A DNA stretch of 64,000 nt from Catenulispora yoronensis (GTDB taxonomy: Bacteria; Actinomycetota; Actinomycetes; Streptomycetales; Catenulisporaceae): assembly GCF_039531695.1 (NCBI RefSeq), contig NZ_BAAAQN010000059.1, positions 13,842 through 77,841 of the forward strand, given 5' to 3'. Shown in pieces: positions 24,901-33,501 of the stretch. Numbering within the stretch: position 1 is the stretch's first letter; every line of letters begins with the position of its first letter. A program made the position numbers and the translations under genes. The notes under the pieces were generated by a model that did not search any database, was not told where the DNA came from, and saw nothing but the letters and a program-made list of their open reading frames with translations.

Positions 24901-26889
24901 TCACCCGGTGGCCGAGTCGGTGGGGAAGAGGTCGCTGGGGATCGAGATCGACGGCAGGTTGCTGAAGAAATCGCTCGGCATGTTCGTCGGGAACAGGTTG
25001 GTGGGAATGCTGCCGCTCGGGAACAGGTCCGTCGGGATGTCGGTCGGCATGTCCGCCGGCATCCCGAGCACCCAGCGGCCGTTCTCCTTGACCCAGGGCG
25101 TGTCGCCGACATCGAGCTGGATGGTCTGGTTGCCGACCTTGACCGAGCCGGACTTCATAGTGACGGCCGAGGCGGGGACCACCGCGGTGTTGCCGTGGAT
25201 GATCACCTTGGAGGGGTCGACCGTCGCCAGGCGCGCCGCGTTGCGTTGGTCCTGGATGGAGCCGCCGATGGAGTTGAGGAAGCCGTTGGCACTGGCCATG
25301 AGGGTGGTGCAGCCGGCTTTGCCACCGTAGATCTTGAGCATGGCGGAGCCCATGTCGTTGCAGATGTAGGCGCCGTCACCCTGGCCGAAGTGGTGGAGGG
25401 CGGTCTGCATGGCGTTGGCGACCTCGACCTGCGGAGAGGAGGAGTCGCTGGCGGCGACGACCGCGTAGGTGGTGCCGGCGCCGACGACCGTCACGGTGGC
25501 GACGGTGGCGACGAGGGCTTTGCCGTGGAGGAGTTTGGTGCCTCGGCGGGACCATTTCGCGGCGCGGCGGGTGTGGTCGAGGGCTTGGTGGGGTTGGGTG
25601 AGGCTGTGGGTGAGGCCTTGGTGGGCGGTGTGGGCGGCTTGGGTTGCGTGGGCGGCGCCGTCGGGGATGAATTGGCCGGCGGAGTGGGCGGCGTGGGCGG
25701 CGGCTTGGGAGGCTGCGGTGGTGGAGTGGGACGCTGCTTGGGCAGCCGCTTGGGTGGCGGAGTGGGAGGCGGCTTGGGTGGCTGAGTGGGTCGCGGCTTG
25801 GGTGGCCGAGTGGGAGGCGGCTTGGCCGAGACCGCTGGTGGCGCCTGTGCTGGCGGCGCCGGTTCCGGCGCTGGATGCGCCTGCGGCGCCGACCCCGGCG
25901 CCGACCCCGGCGGCGCCGGTGCCTGCCGTCCCGGCTGCGCCGGCTGCCCCGGCTGCGCCGGCGGCGCCCATGCTGGCGGCGCCCGTGCCGGCTGTCGCCG
26001 CCAACGCGAGCAGCGGCATCGCCGCGATCATGCCTGCGGCGACATACCCCAGATCACGCGCTGCGCGCTCCTGCCAGCCGGGGCCGTACCCGGCCACGGC
26101 CGAGGCCTCGACGTCGGCAAGGAACGTCCGCACGTCGCCATAGCGCTGCTCCGGATACTTCGCGAGGCCGCGCTCCAACAGCGCGCGCACCGGCGGCGGA
26201 ACCTGGTCCAGCGGAGGCGCCGCAGTCTCGTGCAGGGTTCGCAGTTCGGCGAGCGTGTCCGAGCGGAATGGCCGGACACCGGTCAGGCACTCGTAGAAAA
26301 CGACTGCGGCGGAGTACATGTCGGAGGAAGGAGCCGGCGGGTATCCGTTCCACTGCTCCGGCGCCATATAAGGAGGCGTTCCCTCGATCGCGGCACTGCC
26401 GTCCCACATGGAGGTGGCGATACCGAAGTCGGTGAGCTTGCTCTGGCCTCGGGTGTCGATGAGGACGTTGTCCGGCTTGTAGTCGCGGTGCACCACGCCC
26501 TTGTCATGGGCGGCGGCCAGACCCAGCAGCGAACCTCGCAGCACCGCGAGGGCGGCTTCCGGCGTGCCATGGCCTTGACCGAGCAGAGCACGGAGCGTCG
26601 GACCCTCGACCGCCTCCATGACCAGGGCCACGCCCCGGCCCGCGGGGTCGATGGCGAGGTCGTAGACCTCCACCACGTTCGGGTCCCGGACCAACGCCAT
26701 CAGCCTGGCCTCACGCTGGAAACGCTCGGCGAAGCCGGCACTGCCGACGAGGTTCGGTGCGAGGTACTTCAGAGCGACGAGTCGGCCGCTCGCGTCATGT
26801 CGGGCCAGTACCACTCGGCCACTGGCTCCCGCGCCCAGGCGGCGGATTTCTGAGTAACCAGGCGCTGCCCAATCCCCTGATTCGACCAC
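24901..26889 (-). CDS. membrane Ser/Thr protein kinase (PknB/Hanks type)
   Basis: A 662-residue kinase. The catalytic domain spans about residues 12-270: glycine loop GAGASGRVV, K41 (VALKYL), H133-R-D135 in HRDYKPDN (Tyr instead of the usual Leu), DFG at 153-155, and GTPPYMAPEQ. A low-complexity Ala/Gly then Ala/His/Ser/Gln region (about 295-440), a transmembrane helix (ALVATVATVTVVGAGTTYAVV) and an extracellular domain of about 185 residues follow, ending in repeats of IPTDLFP/SDLFP type. The GTG start is at 26889. It lies upstream of the FtsX pair in the same direction, so phosphorylation control of that transporter is possible. Confidence 0.9.
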   Translation of the reverse strand: MVESGDWAAPGYSEIRRLGAGASGRVVLARHDASGRLVALKYLAPNLVGSAGFAERFQREARLMALVRDPNVVEVYDLAIDPAGRGVALVMEAVEGPTLRALLGQGHGTPEAALAVLRGSLLGLAAAHDKGVVHRDYKPDNVLIDTRGQSKLTDFGIATSMWDGSAAIEGTPPYMAPEQWNGYPPAPSSDMYSAAVVFYECLTGVRPFRSDTLAELRTLHETAAPPLDQVPPPVRALLERGLAKYPEQRYGDVRTFLADVEASAVAGYGPGWQERAARDLGYVAAGMIAAMPLLALAATAGTGAASMGAAGAAGAAGAAGTAGTGAAGVGAGVGAAGASSAGTGAASTGATSGLGQAASHSATQAATHSATQAASHSATQAAAQAASHSTTAASQAAAHAAHSAGQFIPDGAAHATQAAHTAHQGLTHSLTQPHQALDHTRRAAKWSRRGTKLLHGKALVATVATVTVVGAGTTYAVVAASDSSSPQVEVANAMQTALHHFGQGDGAYICNDMGSAMLKIYGGKAGCTTLMASANGFLNSIGGSIQDQRNAARLATVDPSKVIIHGNTAVVPASAVTMKSGSVKVGNQTIQLDVGDTPWVKENGRWVLGMPADMPTDIPTDLFPSGSIPTNLFPTNMPSDFFSNLPSISIPSDLFPTDSATG
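25735..25835. repeat. 24-base tandem repeat in the kinase linker
   Basis: Repeats of about 24 bases encode HSATQAAS/HSATQAAT units in the linker between the kinase and transmembrane domains. This is an expansion-prone, probably disordered tether. Confidence 0.65.
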
Positions 26890-26977
26890 GGTTCCACGCT
26901 GTCATGGGTTGGGGGGTTCTACCAGTGCTTTGGGGGAAGCGGGGTGGGTGTAATCCTTTAGTGGGAGTTGAAAAAGA

Positions 26978-27030
26978 GCAAGATCAAGATCAAAGGCAAG
27001 ATCAAAGGCAAGATCAAGAGCCGTGAAAGT
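26978..27030. repeat. dispersed repeat, copy near 27.0 kb
   Basis: Direct repeats of 'gatcaaaggcaa' followed by a GCGCCTCC-rich segment (to about 27065). A close relative occurs at 50.11-50.20 kb with the same order (AGGCCAGATCAAAGG then GCGCCTCCGGCGG). No coding potential was seen. The 26890-27379 spacer holds this repeat and the inverted-repeat element after it. Confidence 0.6.
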
Positions 27031-27134
27031 CATAAAGCAGGCGCCTCCAGCGGGGACCTCTGATCCCTCGGAGAACTGGCGCTAGTCCATAGGGTGGTCT
27101 GGTCAGTCCCTGCGCTGGCGGTTGGTGGGGGTGG

Positions 27135-27311
27135 GGGTTTGTTCCCCTCGCTCACGTCGGCAGCCCTACGGGTACAGCACCGCCGCCCGGGTGTAAAGTC
27201 CACGCGCTCACTTTTGAGGTGTTGGCGGCGGTTGCGTACAGCGTGAACTTGACACCCGGTCGGCGGCACTGTAGGCAGAGCCCTGCCGACGTGACCGAGG
27301 AGAACAAACCC
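27135..27311. repeat. 177-bp inverted-repeat (MITE-like) element
   Basis: The outer arms (27135-27163 and 27283-27311) are near-perfect inverted repeats over about 29 bp. Imperfect pairing continues inward for tens of bases (CGGGTGTaAAGTcCACGC against CGGGTGTcAAGTtCACGC). It has no open frame. It looks like a miniature inverted-repeat element or a long structured RNA. No clear target-site duplication was found, so mobility is unproven. Confidence 0.55.
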
Positions 27312-27379
27312 AAAACCCGGGCAGGGGACTGAAGGTCTCGGGAGGCGCGGTGGGGCTGTGGCGATTTCGGCTGGCGGTG

Positions 27380-27970
27380 TCAGCTGACTGGTTGTGGTGT
27401 GTGGAGGGTGGTTTGGGCGTGGTCCAGGCCGCTGGTGAGGAGGGTCTCCAAGGAGGCTGCGCAGCGGGTCAGTAGGTCAGGGAGTTGTTGTTGCTCGGCT
27501 TCGCTGAATCTTCCGAGGACGAAGCTGCCGAGTTTTTGGCCTTTTGGGGGTCGGCCTACGCCGATGCGCATGCGGAGGTAGTCGCGGCTGGCGATGGCCT
27601 CGGTTACTGAGCGGATGCCGTTGTGGCCGCCTGGGCCGCCGCCGCGTTTGAGGCGGATGGTTCCGAAGGGGAAGTCGAGGTCGTCCTGGATGACGACCAG
27701 GTGGGTGGCGGCGATTCGCTGGGTGCGGAGGAGGGCGGCTATTGGGGGGCCGGACTGGTTGATCGTCCACAGGGGTTTGGCCAGGAGGGTGGGGTGGGCG
27801 GCCAGGTCGATCTCGGTGGTGCGGTGGCGGGGGCCGGTGAGGTGGAAGCGGGTGCCGGCGTGGTGGGCGAGGTGTTCGACTACTGCGAAGCCGGCGTTGT
27901 GGCGGGTTCCGGCGAACCAGGGTCCTGGGTTGCCCAGGCCGGCGATGAGCCAGCGGTCGGTGGCGGTCAC
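27380..27970 (-). CDS. pth: peptidyl-tRNA hydrolase
   Basis: A 196-residue cytoplasmic enzyme that cleaves peptidyl-tRNA to recycle tRNA. Conserved elements are GLGNPG near residue 11, the catalytic His24 in TRHNAGF, N71 (INQSG, usually NxSG), D97 in QDDLD, and GGGPGGHNGIRS with N117. Length is normal for the family. It begins at GTG 27970, only 21 bases after the response-regulator stop, with a weak ribosome site, so it may be read through from that operon. Confidence 0.95.
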   Translation of the reverse strand: MTATDRWLIAGLGNPGPWFAGTRHNAGFAVVEHLAHHAGTRFHLTGPRHRTTEIDLAAHPTLLAKPLWTINQSGPPIAALLRTQRIAATHLVVIQDDLDFPFGTIRLKRGGGPGGHNGIRSVTEAIASRDYLRMRIGVGRPPKGQKLGSFVLGRFSEAEQQQLPDLLTRCAASLETLLTSGLDHAQTTLHTPQPVS

Positions 27971-27991
27971 CGGAGCACAGTACTTGGTCGC

Positions 27992-28621
27992 TCAGGACAG
28001 GAGTCGTTGCTCTTTTGCCACGGCTACGGCGCCGGCGCGGGTGTCGACGCCGAGCTTGTCGTAGATGCGGCCGAGGTGGGTCTTCACCGTTGCTTCGCTG
28101 ATGAAGAGTTCCTTGGCGATCTCTCGGTTTCCGAGGCCTTGGGCCAGCTGGGCCAGGATGTCCTTCTCGCGTTCTGTCAGGGTTGGGCGGGGGGAGCGCA
28201 TCTGGGCCAGCATGCGGGTGGCTACTGGTGGGGAGAGGGCGGTGCGGCCGGCGGCGGCGGCGCGGATGGCGGCGTAGAGCTCGTCGGCGGGTTCGGCTTT
28301 GAGCAGGTAGCCGGTGGCGCCGGCTTCGACGGCGCGGGTGATGTCGGCGTCGGTGTCGTAGGTGGTCAGGACCAGGATGCGGGGGGTGTCGGCGGTGGAG
28401 TGGGGGGTGCGGATGCGGCGGGTGGCCTCGACGCCGTCGATGCCGGGGCCGAGTTGGAGGTCCATCAGGACCACGTCGGGGTGCAGGGCGGCGGCGGTGG
28501 CGACGGCTTCCTCGCCGCCGGCGGCCTCGCCGACGACGTGCAGGTCGTCGGCGCCGGACAGGAGGGCGCGCAGGCCCGCGCGGACCACGGCGTGGTCGTC
28601 GCAGATGAGGACCCTGATCAT
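27992..28621 (-). CDS. NarL-family response regulator (SenR-like)
   Basis: A 209-residue two-component regulator. The receiver domain carries acidic pocket DD8-9, the phospho-acceptor D54 (VVLMDLQL), T (VLTTYD) and K (YLLKAEP). The C-terminal LuxR helix-turn-helix is LTEREKDILAQLAQGLGNREIAKELFISEATVKTHL (key part near residues 147-190). The ATG at 28621 overlaps the kinase stop (ATGA). Pairing with an HbpS-like secreted protein next door matches the SenS-SenR-HbpS arrangement of Streptomyces reticuli, in which SenR controls redox and haem genes. That orthology is inference. Confidence 0.93.
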   Translation of the reverse strand: MIRVLICDDHAVVRAGLRALLSGADDLHVVGEAAGGEEAVATAAALHPDVVLMDLQLGPGIDGVEATRRIRTPHSTADTPRILVLTTYDTDADITRAVEAGATGYLLKAEPADELYAAIRAAAAGRTALSPPVATRMLAQMRSPRPTLTEREKDILAQLAQGLGNREIAKELFISEATVKTHLGRIYDKLGVDTRAGAVAVAKEQRLLS

Positions 28622-29871
28622 GGGTGCGGCTCCAGGGGGACGGCTACGGAGATCACGGTGCCCTGGCCGGGGGCCGATTCCACGGTGAGGGTGGCGCCGA
28701 GTTGGGCGGCCCGGGCCTGGATCGCGGGCAGGCCGTGGCCGCGGCCGGTGGGGCTGCGGGGTCGGGCGGGGTCGAAGCCGCGGCCGTCGTCGGCGATGTC
28801 GAGCACCACTTGGTCGTCGAGGTAGGTCAGGGTGAGGACGGCCCGGTGGGCGGCGGCGTGTTCGGCGGTGTTGGCCAAGGCTCCTTGGGCGATGCGGACC
28901 AGGGTGGACTGGACACGGTCGGGCAGGGGGCGCGGGGTGCCGTCGACGGTGAAGGTGGTCGGCGGGGCGGGTTGGCGGTCGGCGACGGCCCGGAGGGCCT
29001 GCTCCAGCGTCGCGTCGGCCAGGTCGGAGGGGGCCAGGTCCTGGACCAGGCGCCGGGCCTCGGCGAGGTTGCGGGCGCCGATGCGGGAGGCGGTGCGGAG
29101 GTGGTCGCGGGCCGCGTCCGGGTCGGTGTCCCAGCTCCGTTCGGCGGCCTGGAGCAGCATCGTCTGGCTGGACAGTCCCTGCGCGAGGGCGTCGTGGATC
29201 TCCATGGAGAGCCGCTGGCGCTCGTCCAGCATCCCGGCCCGCCGTTCGGATTCGCGCAGTCGCACGGCTTGGCGGCGCATATGGGTGATCACGCCGGCGG
29301 TCACCGCCGCGACGGCGACCGGGACGATGGTCAGGTTCGGGTCGAAGCCGTCGGCCAGGCGGTTCTGCGACACCACGACCAGCACGGTCACGCCGGTCAC
29401 CAGGGCCAGTGCGGGGACGGTGGGCAGGGTGCGCAGGCCGGTCACGAACAACGGGATCGCGCACCAGGCGAAGCTCGGCGCCAGCAGGACCAGGACGGCC
29501 CAGAGCGCCGTCACGCCGGTCAGCCACACCAGGTGCGCCCGCGTGGGTCGGGCCACGTCCGGCCGGCCGGTGATGCCGAGGACCAGGCCGGCGCCGTAGC
29601 AGACGGCGAGCGCCGCGGACAGGGCGATCACCCACGGGGCCCGCGGTTCGCCGCGGTGGTGTTGGAGGAAGCGCGCGGCGGAGGCGACGAGGAGTAGGAA
29701 GAACGCCGAGTGCATGACGGCGGCGAGCCAGCGAGCGTCCGGGTCGGGGCCGGTCTCGGGGCGGCCGGTCTCGGGGCCGGTCTCGGGGCCGGTCTCGGGG
29801 CCGGTCTCGGGGCCGGTCTGGGTGCCGGTCTGGGTGCCGGTCTGGGTGCCGGTCTCGGGATTCCTGCTCAT
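28618..29871 (-). CDS. NarL-type sensor histidine kinase (SenS-like)
   Basis: A 417-residue membrane sensor. Residues 4-40 are a 4-residue repeat (TGTQ, TGPE). About five transmembrane helices span roughly residues 45-195. The HisKA_3 motif RLSMEIHDALAQGLSSQ carries the phosphorylated His, and the HATPase_c domain has an N-box variant (ALANTAEHAAAH) and DDGRGFD, GRGHGL. The ATG at 29871 has GGAGG 9 bases upstream. The short extracytoplasmic loops fit SenS, which senses its partner HbpS rather than a soluble ligand. It is coupled to the regulator by a 4-base overlap. Confidence 0.92.
   Translation of the reverse strand: MSRNPETGTQTGTQTGTQTGPETGPETGPETGPETGRPETGPDPDARWLAAVMHSAFFLLLVASAARFLQHHRGEPRAPWVIALSAALAVCYGAGLVLGITGRPDVARPTRAHLVWLTGVTALWAVLVLLAPSFAWCAIPLFVTGLRTLPTVPALALVTGVTVLVVVSQNRLADGFDPNLTIVPVAVAAVTAGVITHMRRQAVRLRESERRAGMLDERQRLSMEIHDALAQGLSSQTMLLQAAERSWDTDPDAARDHLRTASRIGARNLAEARRLVQDLAPSDLADATLEQALRAVADRQPAPPTTFTVDGTPRPLPDRVQSTLVRIAQGALANTAEHAAAHRAVLTLTYLDDQVVLDIADDGRGFDPARPRSPTGRGHGLPAIQARAAQLGATLTVESAPGQGTVISVAVPLEPHP
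29752..29862. repeat. 12-base tandem repeat encoding the SenS-like N-terminus
   Basis: About nine units of 'ggtct(c/g)ggg(g/t)cc' encode TGPE and TGTQ repeats at the cytoplasmic N-terminus of the histidine kinase. Confidence 0.85.
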
Positions 29872-29950
29872 GCTGTTCCACCTCCGCTCTCGCTGCTCGT
29901 GCACTGGTTCTTTCTCCCCATCGTGACCTGCGCCGATGCTCTTGGCATCA

Positions 29951-29960
29951 ACCGATCGGT
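29951..29960. promoter_or_regulatory. short palindrome in the divergent senS-hbpS-like spacer
   Basis: ACCGATCGGT is a perfect 10-base palindrome in the 218-base region between the kinase (-) and the HbpS-like gene (+). It could be a response-regulator site; evidence is limited to symmetry and position. Confidence 0.3.
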
Positions 29961-30089
29961 CGATGGTCCGTCGGCCGTTCGGCGCGTCGGGTCGATCCGT
30001 CGCGTCGATCCCGGGCGGCGGGGCCGGCGGCAGGCTGGAAGCCGAACCCGGTGGATCGCGCCGGGCGGTCCTTCGCAAGGAGCGGAAGT

Positions 30090-30635
30090 ATGAGCAAGTT
30101 CAGCCCTCGGGCCCGTGTCGTCACCGGTGTCGCCGGTCTGGCCGTGGTCGGTGCCGCCACGTTCGGCGCGTTGTCGGCCAATGCCGCCGCGAAGCCGGGC
30201 GGGCCGGCCGCGGTGAGTCCGGCCAAGGGCTTGATCACCACGCAGCATCTGTCGATCGACGCCGCGAGCAAGGCGGCGCAGGCCGCGCTGGACGCGGGTG
30301 AGAAAGCCGGTCAGCACATCTCGGTGGCGGTGGTGGACCGGAACGGCACCGTGATCGTGCAGCTGCGCGGGGACGGCGCGGGTCCGCAGTCGTTCGAGTC
30401 GGCGGAGCGGAAGGCGTTCACCGCCGTGTCGTGGAACAACAAGACGTCGGTGCTGGTGAACAACCTGCAGCAGAACCCGACGCTGAAGGACATCCCGGGC
30501 ACGCTGTTCCTGGCCGGCGGGGTGCCGGTGGACAGTGCCGACGCGCCGATCGCCGGTATCGGTGTGGCGGGTGCGCCGAGCGGGGCGATGGACGAGGCGT
30601 ACGCTCAGGCCGGGGCCGAAGCGATCTTGAAGTAG
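30090..30635 (+). CDS. secreted HbpS/GlcG-family haem-binding-like protein
   Basis: A 181-residue protein with a signal peptide (SKFSPRARVVTGVAGLAVVGAA...ANA). Its HbpS/GlcG domain shows AAQAALDAGEKAGQHISVAVVDRNG, GPQSFESAERKAFTAVSW and the C-terminal IAGIGVAGAP...DEAYAQAGAEAI. In Streptomyces, HbpS is an octameric haem- and iron-binding protein that tunes the SenS kinase. The ATG at 30090 has AAGGAGCGG upstream. The divergent two-component operon supports an HbpS role. GlcG-type proteins elsewhere have metabolic or unknown roles, so the haem ligand is not certain. Confidence 0.87.
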   Translation: MSKFSPRARVVTGVAGLAVVGAATFGALSANAAAKPGGPAAVSPAKGLITTQHLSIDAASKAAQAALDAGEKAGQHISVAVVDRNGTVIVQLRGDGAGPQSFESAERKAFTAVSWNNKTSVLVNNLQQNPTLKDIPGTLFLAGGVPVDSADAPIAGIGVAGAPSGAMDEAYAQAGAEAILK

Positions 30636-30682
30636 CGGGCAGCAGGCAGCGAGCACAGCGAGCAAGAGGAGACGAGAAACCC

Positions 30683-31903
30683 ATGGCCACCCCCACCACC
30701 ACCGTCTTCACCGGGATCCGCCCTTGGGGCGGGGAGCCCGTCGACCTGGTCGTCGCCGACGGCGTCATCACCCAGCACGCGCCGTCGGGCACCGCGGCCG
30801 CCGCCGCTCCGGGAGCGGAGGTGGTGGACGGCTCCGGCCGGATCGCGCTGCCGACGATGGTCGACGCGCACATCCACCCGGACAAGACGGCGTGGGGTGA
30901 GCCGTGGGTCTCGCGCAAGCGCGCGCTCGGCATCGCCGAGCTGGGGCAGGCCGACGCCGAGTTGTTCCGGACCCTGCCGACGCCGGTCGGGGAGCGGGCG
31001 TATCGGCTGATGGCGCACGCGGCCGCGCAGGGGACGCGGGCCATGCGGGCCCATGCGGACGTCGCCCCGGCCTTCGGCCTGGCCGGGTTGCAGGGCGTGG
31101 CCGAGGCGCGGGAGCGGCTGGCCGGGATCGTGGACGTGCAGACGGTCGCCTTCCCCCAGCACGGCGTGAACGTCGCGCCAGGGACCGCGGAGCTCATGGA
31201 GGAGGCGGTCCGCGGCGGGCTGGCCGACTTCGTCGGCGGGATCGACCCGATCGCCTTCGACCGGGACCTGACCGGCCAGCTCGACCTGCTGTTCGGCCTG
31301 GCCGACCGGTTCGGCGTGGGGGTGGACCTGCACCTGCACGACCGCGGTCCGGAGGGCCTGGACGTGTTCGACGCGGTGGTGGAGCGCACGCGGGCGCTGT
31401 CCCTCGGCGGCCGGGTCACGGTCAGCCACTCGTTCGCGCTGGTCGGCCTGCCGGACGCGGAACTGGACCGGCGGGCCGCGGAGCTGGCCGAGACCGGGAT
31501 CAGCCTGACCACGGTGGCGCCGGCCGGGTCGACGCTGCCGGTGCGCCGGCTGCGGGAGCTCGGGGTGCGGGTCGGGCTGGGCTCGGACGGGGTGCGCGAC
31601 TCGTGGTCGCCGTTCGGCAACGCCGACATGCTGCACCGGGCGCACCTGATGGCGCGGTCGCTGCGGGCGCGCGTCGACGAGGACCTGGAGCTCGGGTTCC
31701 ACACCGCCGCGGCCCACGGCGCCGAGCTGGTCGGGCTGCCGGTCAGCGATCTGGCGGTCGGCGCGCCGGCGGACTTCTTCCTGGTGTCCGGGGAGTGCCT
31801 GGCCCAGGTCGTGGTGGACGTGCCGGCGCGGGAGCTGGTGGTCCGCGGCGGGACCGTGGTGGCGCGGGACGGCCGGCTCGTCAGCGGGTCATCCGCCGGG
31901 TGA
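30683..31903 (+). CDS. cytosine-deaminase-like amidohydrolase
   Basis: A 406-residue metal-dependent hydrolase. The metal ligands are AHIHPDK (HxH, with the PDK extension typical of cytosine-deaminase/atrazine-type enzymes), HLHDRG, VSHSFAL and GLGSDGVRDSWSP (Asp). It likely deaminates or hydrolyses a heterocyclic amine such as cytosine or an N-alkyl-triazine-like compound; the exact substrate is not assignable. The ATG has GAGGAGACG upstream, 47 bases after the HbpS-like gene on the same strand. Its 3' end overlaps the convergent channel gene by 23 bases. Confidence 0.87.
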   Translation: MATPTTTVFTGIRPWGGEPVDLVVADGVITQHAPSGTAAAAAPGAEVVDGSGRIALPTMVDAHIHPDKTAWGEPWVSRKRALGIAELGQADAELFRTLPTPVGERAYRLMAHAAAQGTRAMRAHADVAPAFGLAGLQGVAEARERLAGIVDVQTVAFPQHGVNVAPGTAELMEEAVRGGLADFVGGIDPIAFDRDLTGQLDLLFGLADRFGVGVDLHLHDRGPEGLDVFDAVVERTRALSLGGRVTVSHSFALVGLPDAELDRRAAELAETGISLTTVAPAGSTLPVRRLRELGVRVGLGSDGVRDSWSPFGNADMLHRAHLMARSLRARVDEDLELGFHTAAAHGAELVGLPVSDLAVGAPADFFLVSGECLAQVVVDVPARELVVRGGTVVARDGRLVSGSSAG

Positions 31904-32435
31904 GGTGGCTGCGCAGCCGGCTGCCGACGGCGGTGACGCCGCCGGCGAGGAAGGCGAAGGTGTAGACGATCTGCACCAGCACGAAGGCCCGGGCGGCCTG
32001 GCCGCTGGGGTAGATGTCGCCGTAGCCGACGGTGGCCATGGTGACGCCGGTGAAGTAGAGCGCGTCCAGCCGGGTCTTCAGACTGCCGCCGAACTGGCCG
32101 TGGCCGATGGCCAGGGACCAGTAGCTGGCGGCGAAGGTGAGGATCGAGGCCCAGGACAGCAGCAGGATCCACAGGCCGGGGTAGCCGGGCTGGTCGGTGA
32201 TCGCCCGGATGGTGGTGGCCAGCATGCCCAGGGCGAGCAGGACCAGCAGACCGCCGAGCAGGAGCCAGGCCAGGACGTGGTCACCGGTGCTGAGCAGGCC
32301 GAACGGCAGGGTGAAGTAGGCGGTGGTGAGCGCCGCCGGGCCGAGCACGGCCGCGGTGAGGCGCACCGGGCGCGGCAGGCGGAGCAGCCGCCGGCCGCGC
32401 CGGTCCGCGCGTTCCGGCCCGCCGCTGTCGTCCAT
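31881..32435 (-). CDS. potassium-channel-like membrane protein
   Basis: A 184-residue protein with about four membrane segments. The last two flank a pore loop with the selectivity motif TVGYGD (FTGVTMATVGYGDIYPSGQAARA), the hallmark of K+ channels. The first two hydrophobic helices (VLGPAALTTAYFTLPFGLL, LAWLLLGGLLVLLALGML) are extra to the minimal 2TM pore. No regulatory RCK domain follows. The ATG at 32435 is used; a TTG just before it is possible. Ribosome site is poor. Confidence 0.88.
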   Translation of the reverse strand: MDDSGGPERADRRGRRLLRLPRPVRLTAAVLGPAALTTAYFTLPFGLLSTGDHVLAWLLLGGLLVLLALGMLATTIRAITDQPGYPGLWILLLSWASILTFAASYWSLAIGHGQFGGSLKTRLDALYFTGVTMATVGYGDIYPSGQAARAFVLVQIVYTFAFLAGGVTAVGSRLRSHLTRRMTR

Positions 32436-32489
32436 CAAGGACCGTATTCCCCAGGCCGGGGCCGGACGACGCCGTCCGGCCCCGCGGCG

Positions 32490-33395
32490 TCACCCGTCCA
32501 GCCGCTCGACGACCTGCTCGCAGAGCTCGTGGGTGGCCAGGGCGTCCTGGAGCGGCGGGAACTCGGTCTGACCGCGGACCGCAGCGAGGAAGTGCTCGCA
32601 GATCTGCTCCACGCCGCGCACCCGGGCCACCGGGGCCCAGCCGGAGGCGCCGACGGCCAGGTCGACGAGGTCGGCGATCTCCAGGGCGTGGCCGTCGCCG
32701 AGGACCTGGAGCCGCTCGCCCTTGCGGCCGGCGCGCCGGTTCATGGCGCCGAAGGCGGTGAAGCCGGGGCCGGACAGGGTCAGGGCGACGTGCTCCAGCA
32801 GGCCGTCCTCGACGCGCCCGGACACCGCCACGTCCTCGATCGGCCCCGGCGCCAGGAAGCGCAGCGTGTCCGCCACATGGATGAAGTCGTCGAACACGAG
32901 ATCGCGGACGCCGCCGGGGGCGTCGGCCTCGTTCTTCTGGAGGATCACCGTCTCGCGCGGGGCGCGGGCGGCGGCGACGTAGGAGGGGGCGTGGCGGCGG
33001 TTGAAGCCGACCATCAGCGGGGTGCCGGTGCGCTCGGAGTGGGCGGCCAGGGCGCGGGCGTCGGCGAGGTTGTCGACCAGCGGCTTGTCGACGTAGGTGG
33101 GGACGCCGGCGTCCAGCAGGGTCGTGACGACGTCGAGGTGGGCGACCGTCGCGACGTGGACGAACGCCGCGGCGGGCGGTCCCTCGCCGGCGTCCCCGTC
33201 GAGCACGGCGGCCAGCTCGGTGAACCGCGCCGACTCGGGCACGCGGTAGGCGGCGCCGAGTTCCGCCAGGCGGTCCCGGTTCCGGGTCATCAGCCGGAGC
33301 CGGAGATCGGCCCGGGTGCCGAGCACCGGCAGGTAGGCCTTGCGCGCGATGTCGCCGAGCCCGATCACCGCGACCGGGAGCTGTTCGATCTCCAT
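32490..33395 (-). CDS. Gfo/Idh/MocA-family oxidoreductase
   Basis: A 301-residue NAD(P)-dependent dehydrogenase. The Rossmann start is PVAVIGLGDIARKAYLPVL, and the conserved EKP motif appears as VDKPLVDN with the catalytic Lys. The C-terminal alpha/beta domain (GFNRRHAPSY onward) is on the short side for the family. Substrates of this family are sugars, inositols or related polyols; none can be assigned here. It lies downstream of an AKR gene but is separated from it by a strong hairpin. Confidence 0.87.
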   Translation of the reverse strand: MEIEQLPVAVIGLGDIARKAYLPVLGTRADLRLRLMTRNRDRLAELGAAYRVPESARFTELAAVLDGDAGEGPPAAAFVHVATVAHLDVVTTLLDAGVPTYVDKPLVDNLADARALAAHSERTGTPLMVGFNRRHAPSYVAAARAPRETVILQKNEADAPGGVRDLVFDDFIHVADTLRFLAPGPIEDVAVSGRVEDGLLEHVALTLSGPGFTAFGAMNRRAGRKGERLQVLGDGHALEIADLVDLAVGASGWAPVARVRGVEQICEHFLAAVRGQTEFPPLQDALATHELCEQVVERLDG

Positions 33396-33428
33396 GCCGC
33401 CATCCTGGCCTACTCGGGCGAACCCAGC

Positions 33429-33494
33429 CCGTCCTGCCGGTGGCCGCCGCCGCCCTTCTCGAGCGGCGGGGCCACGGCTGCCGCCGGCAGGACG
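33429..33494 (-). terminator. long hairpin terminator after the AKR gene
   Basis: A 12-bp outer stem (33429-33440 with 33483-33494) plus an inner GC-rich stem (ccgccgc against gcggcgg). It lies just past the AKR stop at 33502 and before the Gfo/Idh start. Confidence 0.75.
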
Positions 33495-33501
33495 GACCGG
33501 A

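Noticed and set aside
27135..27311. Insertion sequence with transposase
   Set aside because: No open frame inside and too short; only a MITE-like or structured element can be proposed.
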